Below are positions 1-5,578 of a stretch of DNA of 5,578 nt, one piece after another (position 1 is the stretch's first letter; each line of letters opens with the position of its first letter). A model generated the notes under the pieces. The model made no database searches, was not told the DNA's origin, and saw only the letters and a list, made by a program, of their open reading frames with translations. The stretch comes from Planctomycetota bacterium (GTDB lineage Bacteria > Planctomycetota > Planctomycetia > Isosphaerales > Isosphaeraceae): contig JAJYCH010000365.1 in assembly GCA_021778575.1 (NCBI GenBank), positions 1 through 5,578 on the forward strand. The letters run 5' to 3'. The translations under genes were made by a program, and so were the position numbers.

Positions 1-504
1 CGATCCGGCCTGGACCAGAAGCGCATCGATATGACCATGATAGTGGCCGGCCATCTTGACGATCTTGTGGCGACCGGTCACCCCTCGGGCAACACGGACC
101 GCCGACATTGCGGCCTCGGTCCCCGACGAGACGAACCGAACCTTCTCGATCGAAGGGACCGCCGCCGCGACGACCTCGGCGATCTCGACCTCGCGCAAGG
201 TTGGAGCCCCGAAGCTGGTCCCGAGGCTCATCGCCTCGACCACCGCCTCGCGGACCTGCGCCTGGGCATGGCCGAGAATCATCGGCCCCCATGAGCCGAT
301 ATAGTCGATGTACTGGTTTCCATCGATATCATAAAGGTGAGAACCCTCGGCGCGGGCCATGAACGGAGGCTCGCCACCAACCGCGCCAAAGGCCCGGGCC
401 GGGCTGTTCACCCCACCGGGAATAACCTTGTTGGCGCGGACGAAGGCATCGTGGCTCTTGTCGAGCTTGTACGAAGGAACGGAAGTTTTCGGCATCGGAG
501 GCAT
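1..504 (-). CDS. hemL: Glutamate-1-semialdehyde 2,1-aminomutase (HemL), N-terminal part, cut by the window edge
   Basis: HemL is a cytosolic PLP enzyme that converts glutamate-1-semialdehyde to 5-aminolevulinate, the second committed step of the C5 heme/tetrapyrrole pathway. The open frame runs from an ATG at 504 to position 1 without a stop and gives 168 residues; the family is usually about 430 residues, so the C-terminal 60% lies outside, including the PLP-binding lysine. Visible family motifs are [12 protein letters not shown] near residues 28-39, [10 protein letters not shown] at 71-80, the cofactor phosphate-binding SSGTEA at 126-131 and GHYHGHID at 153-160. A second in-frame ATG at 495 is an alternative start. 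Neither start has a strong Shine-Dalgarno; the first has only a weak AGAGA about 8 bases upstream. It lies 56 bases after the DUF4435 gene on the same strand, in an operon headed by hemB, whose enzyme uses its product. Family identity is secure; the exact start is not. Confidence 0.95.
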   Translation of the reverse strand, partial: MPPMPKTSVPSYKLDKSHDAFVRANKVIPGGVNSPARAFGAVGGEPPFMARAEGSHLYDIDGNQYIDYIGSWGPMILGHAQAQVREAVVEAMSLGTSFGAPTLREVEIAEVVAAAVPSIEKVRFVSSGTEAAMSAVRVARGVTGRHKIVKMAGHYHGHIDALLVQAGS

Positions 505-560
505 GGGGAGCGTCTCTGCGGGTTGAACCGGACCGGGCGAAATTATCGAGTCTCGACTGC
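505..560 (-). promoter_or_regulatory. hemL leader with a small palindrome and a possible -10 element
   Basis: This 56-base gap is the only real spacing inside the minus-strand gene row. It holds an odd palindrome with 5-base arms, TCGAGTCTCGA, at 546-556; its one-base centre is too tight for a stable RNA hairpin, so a protein site is more likely than a terminator. On the minus strand GATAAT (547-542) resembles a sigma-70 -10 hexamer 37 bases before the hemL ATG. The best -35-like sequence, TTGGCC (573-568), lies 20 bases further up, which is too far. An internal hemL promoter is therefore possible but weakly supported. The right-hand copy of the cassette-flanking inverted repeat (520-530) also falls here. 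Confidence 0.25.
520..530 (+). repeat. Cassette-flanking inverted repeat, hemL side
   Basis: GGGTTGAACCG reads on the plus strand here. The identical 11 bases occur on the minus strand at 2526-2516, so the two form a perfect inverted repeat enclosing the ATPase and DUF4435 genes (about 2.0 kb). The core GGTTNAACC is itself an odd palindrome. The match does not extend beyond 11 bases on either side. It could be a trace of insertion, a shared protein-binding site or chance. Confidence 0.4.
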
Positions 561-1394
561 TCAGGGAGGCCAACCGGTGACACGTTCCCACCAGTCGCGA
601 ACTTCAGCAAGACCACCGATGGAGATGGCGTGGGCGAGCCAGTCGAACCGGCATTGGTCGGGATCACGAGCCGTCAAGCTTGGTGCCATATGCCTGAGCA
701 GCCATTTTCCGTTAAGCATCGTGTGGGCAACATCCAGATCAAGACCAATCGCTTGCTCATAGACGGAGAGTTCTTCAAGAAATCGCTGTTCCAGGTGGTA
801 TGACTGAAAACGAACCGTGCCACTTGATAATGCTGCGGAAACTTCGTCGCTGGTCCGGAGTTGACTGCCCAAAACCGGGTTGGTGAACTTCTCCAGTCCT
901 AAATCTCGGATGATCGTTCTCAACTCCGCGCCGATCCGATTCAACGCGACATATGGTCCATAATTGAACAGTTGGGCTTGCCAATCAGGCATTGCTCCCC
1001 AGAGGATGGGCCAACCTGTCTTTGCAAGTTGATTCTCGATGCAATAAGCCTTCCAGAAAAATAACGGACCGAGATGAGGAGGATCGAACTTCGATCCGAG
1101 CGATTCAAGCGGCAACCCATCTCCATCGACAATCCCGAAAACTCTCGGCCGACCGAATCGAGCGGCGACATCGACGATAGCCGTCACTGCGCTGGAACCG
1201 CTGCCTCTTCTTCGTCCTTCGTCCTTCAATCCTTTGACCAAGACGCCTTGATGAAGCCCATCAGCAGGCCTTGGTAATCCAAGCAGGGCGAAGAAAACAT
1301 CGGGATCGGTTTTGCCTTCGAGATAGATGATCATCTCTTCGGGGGCGTCTCGAAGGTCTTCTTCGATTTGATTCAAGTGTCCGGCGTCATTCAT
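561..1394 (-). CDS. DUF4435 / TOPRIM-like protein, probable nuclease effector (AriB-like) of an ATPase-linked defence pair
   Basis: The 277-residue product shows the hallmarks of DUF4435, a TOPRIM-related fold. They are an N-terminal IIYLEGKTD (residues 22-30) with the TOPRIM glutamate E26 and D30, then VFGIVDGDG (85-93) carrying the acidic pair D90/D92 expected to bind Mg2+, then the family signature CIENQL (118-123) and [10 protein letters not shown] at 227-236. In PARIS systems the DUF4435 subunit AriB is held by the ATPase AriA and, when released by a phage trigger, cleaves host tRNA. Whether this protein does so is inference. No signal peptide or membrane segment is visible, so it should be cytosolic. 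Its ATG overlaps the ATPase stop as ATGA, and a weak AGCAGG (1408-1403) lies 8 bases upstream, so translation is probably coupled. The acidic residues look intact and the frame is unbroken. I am confident of the fold, less so of the system. Confidence 0.8.
   Translation of the reverse strand: MNDAGHLNQIEEDLRDAPEEMIIYLEGKTDPDVFFALLGLPRPADGLHQGVLVKGLKDEGRRRGSGSSAVTAIVDVAARFGRPRVFGIVDGDGLPLESLGSKFDPPHLGPLFFWKAYCIENQLAKTGWPILWGAMPDWQAQLFNYGPYVALNRIGAELRTIIRDLGLEKFTNPVLGSQLRTSDEVSAALSSGTVRFQSYHLEQRFLEELSVYEQAIGLDLDVAHTMLNGKWLLRHMAPSLTARDPDQCRFDWLAHAISIGGLAEVRDWWERVTGWPP
1391..1394 (-). promoter_or_regulatory. ATGA stop-start overlap coupling ATPase and DUF4435 translation
   Basis: On the minus strand ATGA contains the DUF4435 start (ATG, 1394-1392) and the ATPase stop (TGA, 1393-1391). 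Only a weak ribosome binding site precedes it, so reinitiation by ribosomes finishing the ATPase is the likely route. This would tie effector amount to ATPase amount, as expected when one protein restrains the other. Confidence 0.7.
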
Positions 1395-2515
1395 CGCGAA
1401 CGCCTGCTAAGGATGACGCGCGTCCCTAACCCACTCAGGCCAAAGAGATGAGCACTCTGGGTGGCCACGATCACCTGCCCACCGCGCTCTTTCTGCCAAT
1501 CGATCAGAGCTTCCCAAAGCTTGGTTTGATAACTTTCATGAAGATGCAACTCCGGCTCGTCAATCAAGATGAGCGAGCCGGGATGCCAGCGGTGGAGCAG
1601 TTCACCCATGAAGAGGATGACCTGTTTCTCGCCGCTGCTGAGTTCGGAGAGGTCGTGGATGTCGCCATTTTTGGTTTCGACGACCAGCCTTCCCTTGGCC
1701 GTCCACTTGAGTCGTTTTCTTCCTTGAAAAAAGCGGTCGAATGCCTGGGAGTATGCGTCGAATCCTTTTGTTTCCAAGTCCAGACCTGCCTCCCTCGCAT
1801 TCAAGTCTTCCCATCGTATGTTGTATATATTTTTAATGATCTGGTCTGGAGCTTTCACATCAGTGGCTGTCTGCCAGCGGTAAACGAACTCAGAGTTTTC
1901 CTCAATATTTCCTGTAAAATTGAATTCGGCGTCGGGATTGAACAACGTTCTTCGCTCGGACGGAAAGTAGACGACACAAGGAGGGCAGGACCATTCTCTC
2001 GTAGGAGCCATTAGTTTCACAGCTTGAGCGGCAAGTCGAAAATTCATTTGAGGTGAACCGATTGGATTCACCCAGTTCGGGTTGCTGACAGCGGAACTAC
2101 GAAGAAGACCAAACCAGTTTTCACTTGAGTTTTCATCCAAAAACTTTTGATTCCCAATCAAGAATCGATTCGATTCATATCTAATGCCTGTTAGCGAAAA
2201 CTCAAAATCCATCCTTGCCTCGGCGGCAGAAAGAGCAGGAGGAAGTTGGATCGGGTCTCGACCTTTGGATGTAAAAAGTTCTGCGTACTCAAAAGAGCTC
2301 GCCAAAAACTCCAACAATGTCGTCTTCCCACTGCCATTGATCCCGCCCACCATCACGAAGTCCGGAATCTCGCCATTCCAGCCGAGCCCGTCTTCGGGCA
2401 GGTCGAGCGAGCCGATGGACTTGAGCCCCTTGATGTGTAGCCCGGTGATCTTCAGGCTGGGACGTACCGGGACGACTTCGCCTTCTTGCTTGCCGGATTC
2501 CAGGTCGGTTGCCAT
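1391..2515 (-). CDS. ABC/AAA-type ATPase of the SMC/OLD-like group, AriA-like partner of the DUF4435 protein
   Basis: This 374-residue cytosolic ATPase has a complete nucleotide-binding core: an N-terminal strand KITGLHIKGLKSI (22-34) typical of RecF/OLD-like ATPases, Walker A GINGSGKT (58-65), PSERR (185-189), ABC signature LSSGE (292-296) and Walker B LILIDE (315-320) followed by PELHLH. The middle (about 100-280) is a divergent insertion rich in aromatic and polar residues. The switch position after Walker B reads ATQSAH (351-356), with Gln where many relatives have His. In PARIS the equivalent ATPase, AriA, forms a scaffold that stores the DUF4435 nuclease and senses phage proteins; the ATPase-first order here matches. 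The start is fixed by AAGGAGG 9 bases before the ATG. It begins 4 bases after hemB ends and overlaps the next gene by 4. Its interior is much more AT-rich than its neighbours, suggesting foreign origin. Other ATPase+DUF4435 pairs cannot be excluded. Confidence 0.85.
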   Translation of the reverse strand: MATDLESGKQEGEVVPVRPSLKITGLHIKGLKSIGSLDLPEDGLGWNGEIPDFVMVGGINGSGKTTLLEFLASSFEYAELFTSKGRDPIQLPPALSAAEARMDFEFSLTGIRYESNRFLIGNQKFLDENSSENWFGLLRSSAVSNPNWVNPIGSPQMNFRLAAQAVKLMAPTREWSCPPCVVYFPSERRTLFNPDAEFNFTGNIEENSEFVYRWQTATDVKAPDQIIKNIYNIRWEDLNAREAGLDLETKGFDAYSQAFDRFFQGRKRLKWTAKGRLVVETKNGDIHDLSELSSGEKQVILFMGELLHRWHPGSLILIDEPELHLHESYQTKLWEALIDWQKERGGQVIVATQSAHLFGLSGLGTRVILSRRSR

Positions 2516-2526
2516 CGGTTCAACCC
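2516..2526 (-). repeat. Cassette-flanking inverted repeat, hemB side
   Basis: GGGTTGAACCG reads on the minus strand and is the exact inverted partner of 520-530. It contains the hemB stop codon (TGA, 2522-2520) and ends immediately before the ATPase ATG, so it marks the border between the heme gene and the defence-like pair. Confidence 0.4.
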
Positions 2527-3527
2527 TCCTTCAACCAGCGGGCTACATCGAGCGAGTGGTAGGTCAAGATGATGTCGATACCCGCTCGCTTGAAGCCGGT
2601 CAGGGTTTCGAGGACCACCCGGCGTTCGTCGATCCAGCCGTTGGCGGCGGCGGCCTTGACCATCGCATATTCGCCCGAGACGTTGTAGGCGGCTAGCGGG
2701 ACCTCGAACGTCTCCTTGATCCGCCGGGCGATATCGAGATACGCCAGGGCAGGCTTGACCATCACCATATCCGCTCCTTCAGCCAGGTCGATCGCGACCT
2801 CGCGAAGCGCCTCGTCACCGTTGGCGGCGTCCATTTGATAGGTCCGGCGATCGCCGAACGCGGGTGTGCTCTCGGCGGCGTCGCGAAATGGGCCGTAATA
2901 GGCGCTGGCAAACTTGGCAGCGTAGGAGAGAACGGGAACTCCGGTAAATCCTGCCGCGTCGAGACCCTTGCGGATCGCTCCGACCATCCCGTCCATCATC
3001 CCCGACGGAGCCACCACGTCGGCGCCGGCCCGAGCATGGCTCACGGCCTGATCCGCCAGGAGCGGCAGGGTGGCGTCGTTGTCGACGTCGACCCGGCCGT
3101 CGGTCGCGTGGATCAAGGGGCCACAATGGCCGTGATCGGTATATTCGCAGAAGCAAACGTCGGTGATCACCAGCAGTTCGGGGGCCTGACGCTTGATGAG
3201 CCGGGTGGCTTCCTGGACGATCCCCGCATCGTCGGACGCTCGCGATCCGGTGGCGTCCTTGTGCTCGGGAATTCCGAACAGCAAGACACCGGGGATCTTC
3301 AGCTCGACAACCTGGGCCACCATCTCGCCCAGACGATCGAGTGAAAGCTGATACTGGCCGGGCATCGAGGCGATCTCGCGCTTGAGGTCGCGGCCATGAT
3401 AGATGAAGAGTGGGTAGATCAGGTCATCGACCGTCAAACGGTTCTCGCGGACGAGATCGCGGAGTTTGGGGTGCGACCGGAGTCGCCGGGGACGCTGGAT
3501 CGGAAATCTCGCGGCTTCAAACGGCAT
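2520..3527 (-). CDS. hemB: Delta-aminolevulinic acid dehydratase (porphobilinogen synthase, HemB)
   Basis: HemB condenses two 5-aminolevulinate molecules into porphobilinogen in the cytosol, the first common pyrrole step towards heme and corrinoids. The 335 residues match the usual full length. The two Schiff-base lysines are in [14 protein letters not shown] (K205) and [12 protein letters not shown] (K258). The metal loop [13 protein letters not shown] carries three cysteines (C125, C127, C135), the pattern of zinc-dependent HemB rather than the aspartate-rich magnesium type. Other conserved stretches are [12 protein letters not shown] (171-182) and [14 protein letters not shown] (281-294). 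The ATG at 3527 is supported by AGGAG (3543-3539), 11 bases upstream. It is the first gene of the minus-strand row, and its last codons hold the ribosome binding site of the ATPase gene. The downstream hemL encodes the preceding pathway step, but the two heme genes are separated by about 2 kb of defence-like DNA. Confidence 0.98.
   Translation of the reverse strand: MPFEAARFPIQRPRRLRSHPKLRDLVRENRLTVDDLIYPLFIYHGRDLKREIASMPGQYQLSLDRLGEMVAQVVELKIPGVLLFGIPEHKDATGSRASDDAGIVQEATRLIKRQAPELLVITDVCFCEYTDHGHCGPLIHATDGRVDVDNDATLPLLADQAVSHARAGADVVAPSGMMDGMVGAIRKGLDAAGFTGVPVLSYAAKFASAYYGPFRDAAESTPAFGDRRTYQMDAANGDEALREVAIDLAEGADMVMVKPALAYLDIARRIKETFEVPLAAYNVSGEYAMVKAAAANGWIDERRVVLETLTGFKRAGIDIILTYHSLDVARWLKEG
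2525..2531 (-). promoter_or_regulatory. Ribosome binding site of the ATPase gene, inside the hemB 3' end
   Basis: AAGGAGG on the minus strand is a near-perfect Shine-Dalgarno, 9 bases before the ATPase ATG at 2515. It also encodes the last residues of HemB (Lys-Glu-Gly), so the two genes are physically interlocked and probably translationally coupled. It settles the ATPase start. Confidence 0.85.
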
Positions 3528-3538
3528 CGGACTGGTCT

Positions 3539-3543
3539 CTCCT
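3539..3543 (-). promoter_or_regulatory. Ribosome binding site of hemB
   Basis: AGGAG on the minus strand lies 11 bases before the ATG at 3527, a slightly long spacing. A second purine run, AAGGAAGGAG, sits further upstream near 3552-3561 but is too distant to serve this start. Confidence 0.5.
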
Positions 3544-3635
3544 GGGCCAAACTCCTTCCTTTAGCTTATCCAAGAACGCCGGGCCGGGCCAGGCGTGAGG
3601 TCCCAGGGCTCGAAACCGTGGATTGTCCGGTGGGG

Positions 3636-3664
3636 TTGACGAATTGGGGGTTTTGGGGTATTGC
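3636..3664 (+). promoter_or_regulatory. Candidate sigma-70-type promoter for the SH3-protein gene
   Basis: TTGACG (3636-3641) matches five of six bases of the -35 consensus and is followed after 17 bases by TATTGC (3659-3664), a weak -10. The spacing is ideal and it points at the gene starting at 3734, about 70 bases downstream. Promoter rules in planctomycetes are poorly conserved, so this is tentative. A second TTGACG at 3697-3702 is probably too close to the start. Confidence 0.25.
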
Positions 3665-3723
3665 CACGGTTCCCGAGTCTCGATCCGCTCGATTTGTTGA
3701 CGATTTTCCTGACTTTCGGAATC

Positions 3724-3727
3724 GAGG
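3724..3727 (+). promoter_or_regulatory. Ribosome binding site that favours a TTG start
   Basis: GAGG ends 6 bases before TTG (3734) and 12 bases before the in-frame ATG (3740). The shorter spacing is nearer the optimum, and the TTG start also adds an arginine to the signal peptide n-region. Confidence 0.4.
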
Positions 3728-3733
3728 ATTGGT

Positions 3734-4645
3734 TTGCGGATGGTCGTCACCTGGCTCGCGGCCTTCTGGCTCGGCCTGATCGCGCCGGCGAGCGTGCCCG
3801 AGGCGCGCGAGACCGGCGGCGAGGTGATCGTCGACGTGCTGGAGGTTCTCGACGAGGCGGATAGTTCGAGTTACGTCTCGGTCGAATTGAATCGGGGCGA
3901 TCGGGTGAAGGTTCTTGGCTCGAACCCGTCGGGCTGGTTGAAAATCGCGCCGCCGCCAGGCTCGTTTCTCTGGATCGAAGCGACGATGGTTCAGGACCAG
4001 AAAAACGGAACGGGCACGATCACCGCCGAGCGAGCCACGGTTCGGTCAGCCGCTGCCGGAGCCAGGATGCCCGGGCCGCCTAGATCCGAACGGAAGCGAG
4101 GAGCCATTGTCCGGCTGCTGGACCACCCCCCGCTGACGGTGGGAACCGGTCCCAAAGCCCGGACCTGGCGGGCGATCGCTCCGAGCGACGGGGACGTTCG
4201 CTACGTTCTGGCCGACGGCATCAAGCTCGACGGATCGAAAATCGTCGATACCCAGGTTCGCCCCGCGCAGGTGGACCCCGGCGGAGGCGATGCCCAGTCG
4301 GCGATCCGCAAATTCGAGGACGCGCTCGAACGGAGCCGGCGGATCGATGATAAAGTCGCGCAGATCAAGCAGAAACTCGGAGCTTCGCGGACCCAGTCCG
4401 AACGTTCATACGACGCCAAGGGGCTGCTTCAGGCTTCCTCTCGCAAAGTGGAGGGGCAGAAGGTCCATGCCTTGATCGGTCCCCAAGGAGTGCCGATTGC
4501 CTATCTTACGATCCCGCCCGGGATTGCCACCTCACGTTTGCTGGCCCGGAAAGTGGGGGTTCGGGGAGAGGTGCACTACAACGAGAGCCTGGGTACTCGA
4601 CTGATCACGGTCAGAGATCTCGACCCGCTCGACAAGCCGCGCTGA
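3734..4645 (+). CDS. Exported protein with SH3-like domains and a C-terminal planctomycete-type domain, function unknown
   Basis: I cannot name this gene. The 303-residue product starts with a short basic tip and a hydrophobic segment (MVVTWLAAFWLGLIAPAS, residues 3-20) that looks like a Sec signal peptide with cleavage near residue 20-25, so it should act outside the cytoplasmic membrane. Residues 30-87 resemble a bacterial SH3 domain: VLEVLDEAD, then SVELNRGDRVKVLG, then GWLKIAPP and a closing FLWIEATMV. A second, more degenerate SH3-like unit spans about 96-165. A charged helical stretch (188-215) may form a coiled coil. The C-terminal block, about 228-296, has beta-rich features (VHALIGPQGVPIAYLTI, then RKVGVRGEV) and looks like a separate domain recurring with SH3 units in planctomycetes. 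Start is TTG at 3734 or ATG at 3740; I prefer TTG. It converges on the phosphatase gene with a 3-base gap and leaves no room for a terminator. Confidence 0.75.
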   Translation: MRMVVTWLAAFWLGLIAPASVPEARETGGEVIVDVLEVLDEADSSSYVSVELNRGDRVKVLGSNPSGWLKIAPPPGSFLWIEATMVQDQKNGTGTITAERATVRSAAAGARMPGPPRSERKRGAIVRLLDHPPLTVGTGPKARTWRAIAPSDGDVRYVLADGIKLDGSKIVDTQVRPAQVDPGGGDAQSAIRKFEDALERSRRIDDKVAQIKQKLGASRTQSERSYDAKGLLQASSRKVEGQKVHALIGPQGVPIAYLTIPPGIATSRLLARKVGVRGEVHYNESLGTRLITVRDLDPLDKPR

Positions 4646-4648
4646 GGC

Positions 4649-5578
4649 TCAGAGGGTCGGGCTCGGAGCATCGATCCGGCCAAAGCAGACCAGGGCGATA
4701 TCGTCACTCCGTGGCCGACCCGAGGCATGGTTGCGGACGGCCTTCAGGATCGCTTCACCAACCTCGGGAACCGTCGCGGGGGCGGTCGCCAGCGTCTTGC
4801 GGATGGCCGCCGAGCCGAACTGCCGGTTCCGGGAATCCGTCGCCTCGGTGACTCCATCGGTAAACATCACGACGATCTCGCCCGGTTCGAGATCGGTCGT
4901 GAAGGCCTGGTAGTTGTGGTCCGGGGTCACCCCCAGGGGTGGTCCGCCTTCCGCCTCGCCGAGGACTTCGATCCGACCGGAGTTCCGACGGAGCAGGGGA
5001 GGAAGGTGCCCCGCGTTGACCACGGTGATCCGGTGCTCGGAGGCGTCCACGATCACGAGCAGGAACGTGATGAAGCTATCGACAATATCGGCCTCGAAGA
5101 AGTGTCGGTTCAGCCGTTCGACCACCCGGGCGGGATCGGGCTCGGTCCGGACAAAATGGCGGACCTCCGACGACAGGCTCGACATCAAGAGCGCGGCGGG
5201 CATCCCTTTGCCGACCACATCCCCCTCGGCCACGGCCCAACGCTTCCACGTCGCTCCCGGACCGGAGCCGGAGACTTGAATGGGAATATAATCATAATAA
5301 TCACCACCGACTTCCTGCGCCGGCTCGTAATGTTCCCAGAAGACGTACTCGGGCGAACTCGGCCGTTTGCGCGGCAACAAGGCCCGCTGGATCTCTCCGG
5401 CGGCCGCCCATTCGGCCTTCGCCAGCAACAGTCGGTGATTCTCGACCGTGACGGCGATGGGCACGGCGACGGCGGCAAGCAAGTCCAGGCCATCCGACCG
5501 AAATCTCCCTCGGCCGGGTCGGCTGACGAGCTGGATGATCCCGATCGACTGCCCTTCGCGGTCAAGCATCGGGACGCT
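4649..5578 (-). CDS. GAF-SpoIIE (PP2C-type) serine phosphatase, RsbU-like, N-terminus beyond the window edge
   Basis: The visible 309 residues run in frame from the right edge to a TGA at 4651-4649. The first 50 are the end of a GAF sensor domain (VPMLDREGQSIGIIQLVSR, residues 2-20), so the ATG at 5569 is internal and the true start lies outside. A helical linker with EIQRALLP (62-69) leads into a SpoIIE-type PP2C phosphatase domain. Its metal-binding aspartates sit in GGDYYD (D93), AEGDVVGKG (D120), FTDGVTEA (D241) and SDDIAL (D292/D293); NAGHLPPLL (188-196) is also conserved. Such enzymes dephosphorylate the serine of an anti-sigma-factor antagonist (SpoIIAA/RsbV-like STAS protein) in partner-switching stress responses, with GAF sensing an unknown ligand. 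All catalytic positions look intact. No STAS or anti-sigma gene is in the window, so its partner is unknown. Confidence 0.93.
   Translation of the reverse strand, partial: SVPMLDREGQSIGIIQLVSRPGRGRFRSDGLDLLAAVAVPIAVTVENHRLLLAKAEWAAAGEIQRALLPRKRPSSPEYVFWEHYEPAQEVGGDYYDYIPIQVSGSGPGATWKRWAVAEGDVVGKGMPAALLMSSLSSEVRHFVRTEPDPARVVERLNRHFFEADIVDSFITFLLVIVDASEHRITVVNAGHLPPLLRRNSGRIEVLGEAEGGPPLGVTPDHNYQAFTTDLEPGEIVVMFTDGVTEATDSRNRQFGSAAIRKTLATAPATVPEVGEAILKAVRNHASGRPRSDDIALVCFGRIDAPSPTL

Larger units (their letters stand above)
3528..3733. other. Divergent intergenic region between hemB and the SH3-protein gene
   Basis: These 206 bases must hold the promoter of the heme/defence row (minus) and that of the exported SH3 protein (plus). 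On the plus side three G-runs, GGGG (3632-3635), GGGGG (3646-3650) and GGGG (3655-3658), lie close together; a fourth run is missing, so a classical intramolecular G-quadruplex is not supported. A GC-rich repeat of GGGCC units lies at 3581-3590. I see no convincing -35/-10 pair on the minus strand; GATAAG within the stretch 3565-3570 is the only weak -10-like sequence. No small ORF with coding character is evident. Confidence 0.5.

Noticed and set aside
337..762. Plus-strand open frame across hemL and the DUF4435 end
   Set aside because: It runs antisense through conserved HemL sequence, with a low-complexity arginine-rich translation.
1211..1224. Tandem TTCGTCC repeat
   Set aside because: There are only two copies, within the DUF4435 coding sequence, explained by Lys-Asp-Glu-Gly-Arg type codons.
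1448..2014. Plus-strand open frame of 188 residues
   Set aside because: It lies antisense within the ATPase gene, whose motifs and ribosome binding site are clear; the translation shows no recognisable domain.
561..2515. Gabija or classical OLD nuclease system
   Set aside because: ATPase and TOPRIM-like parts are separate proteins, the second has DUF4435 rather than OLD-type signatures, and there is no UvrD-like helicase next to them.
2184..2696. Plus-strand open frame of 170 residues spanning the hemB-ATPase junction
   Set aside because: It is antisense to two well-supported genes and is a by-product of GC-rich codon structure; no motif is visible.
2835..3344. Plus-strand open frame of 169 residues inside hemB
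   Set aside because: It is a shadow of hemB, which has intact catalytic lysines and zinc cysteines.
3631..3658. G-quadruplex candidate
   Set aside because: Only three G-runs of four or more bases are present, so a standard intramolecular quadruplex lacks its fourth strand.
3396..3779. Plus-strand open frame running from hemB into the start of the SH3-protein gene
   Set aside because: It begins antisense to hemB, crosses the promoter region and overlaps the SH3-protein signal peptide in another frame; no domain is recognisable.

Overview
The window looks like chromosomal DNA of a GC-rich bacterium. A member of the Planctomycetota (Isosphaeraceae or Gemmataceae type) is my best guess. The guess rests on overall base composition, a C5-pathway heme locus, and a secreted SH3-like protein with a C-terminal domain of a kind I associate with planctomycetes. 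No rRNA or other phylogenetic marker is present, so it remains an inference.

Layout. Positions 1-3527 form one minus-strand gene row, in transcription order: hemB (porphobilinogen synthase, 3527-2520), an ABC/AAA-type ATPase of the SMC/OLD-like group (2515-1391), a DUF4435/TOPRIM-like protein (1394-561) and hemL (glutamate-1-semialdehyde aminomutase, from 504 off the left edge). A 206-base divergent intergenic region (3528-3733) separates this row from a plus-strand gene for an exported SH3-domain protein (3734-4645). That gene converges, with a 3-base gap, on a minus-strand GAF-SpoIIE (PP2C-type) serine phosphatase that runs off the right edge (5578-4649).

The notable part is the middle of the minus-strand row. 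HemL makes 5-aminolevulinate and HemB consumes it, so the two flanking genes encode consecutive steps. Between them sits a two-gene cassette with the gene order and domain types of the PARIS anti-phage system (AriA ATPase followed by AriB, a DUF4435 TOPRIM nuclease). The cassette is locked into the operon. The ATPase ribosome binding site lies in the last codons of hemB, the hemB-ATPase gap is 4 bases, and ATPase and DUF4435 overlap by ATGA. The ATPase interior drops to about 35-45% GC by hand count, against about 65% in flanking genes, and an 11-base perfect inverted repeat sits at the two borders of the cassette. This suggests a horizontally acquired defence-like module that now uses a housekeeping heme promoter. 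The assignment to PARIS, rather than another ATPase+DUF4435 lineage, is an inference from motifs.

I see no tRNA, rRNA, CRISPR array, insertion sequence or convincing intrinsic terminator.
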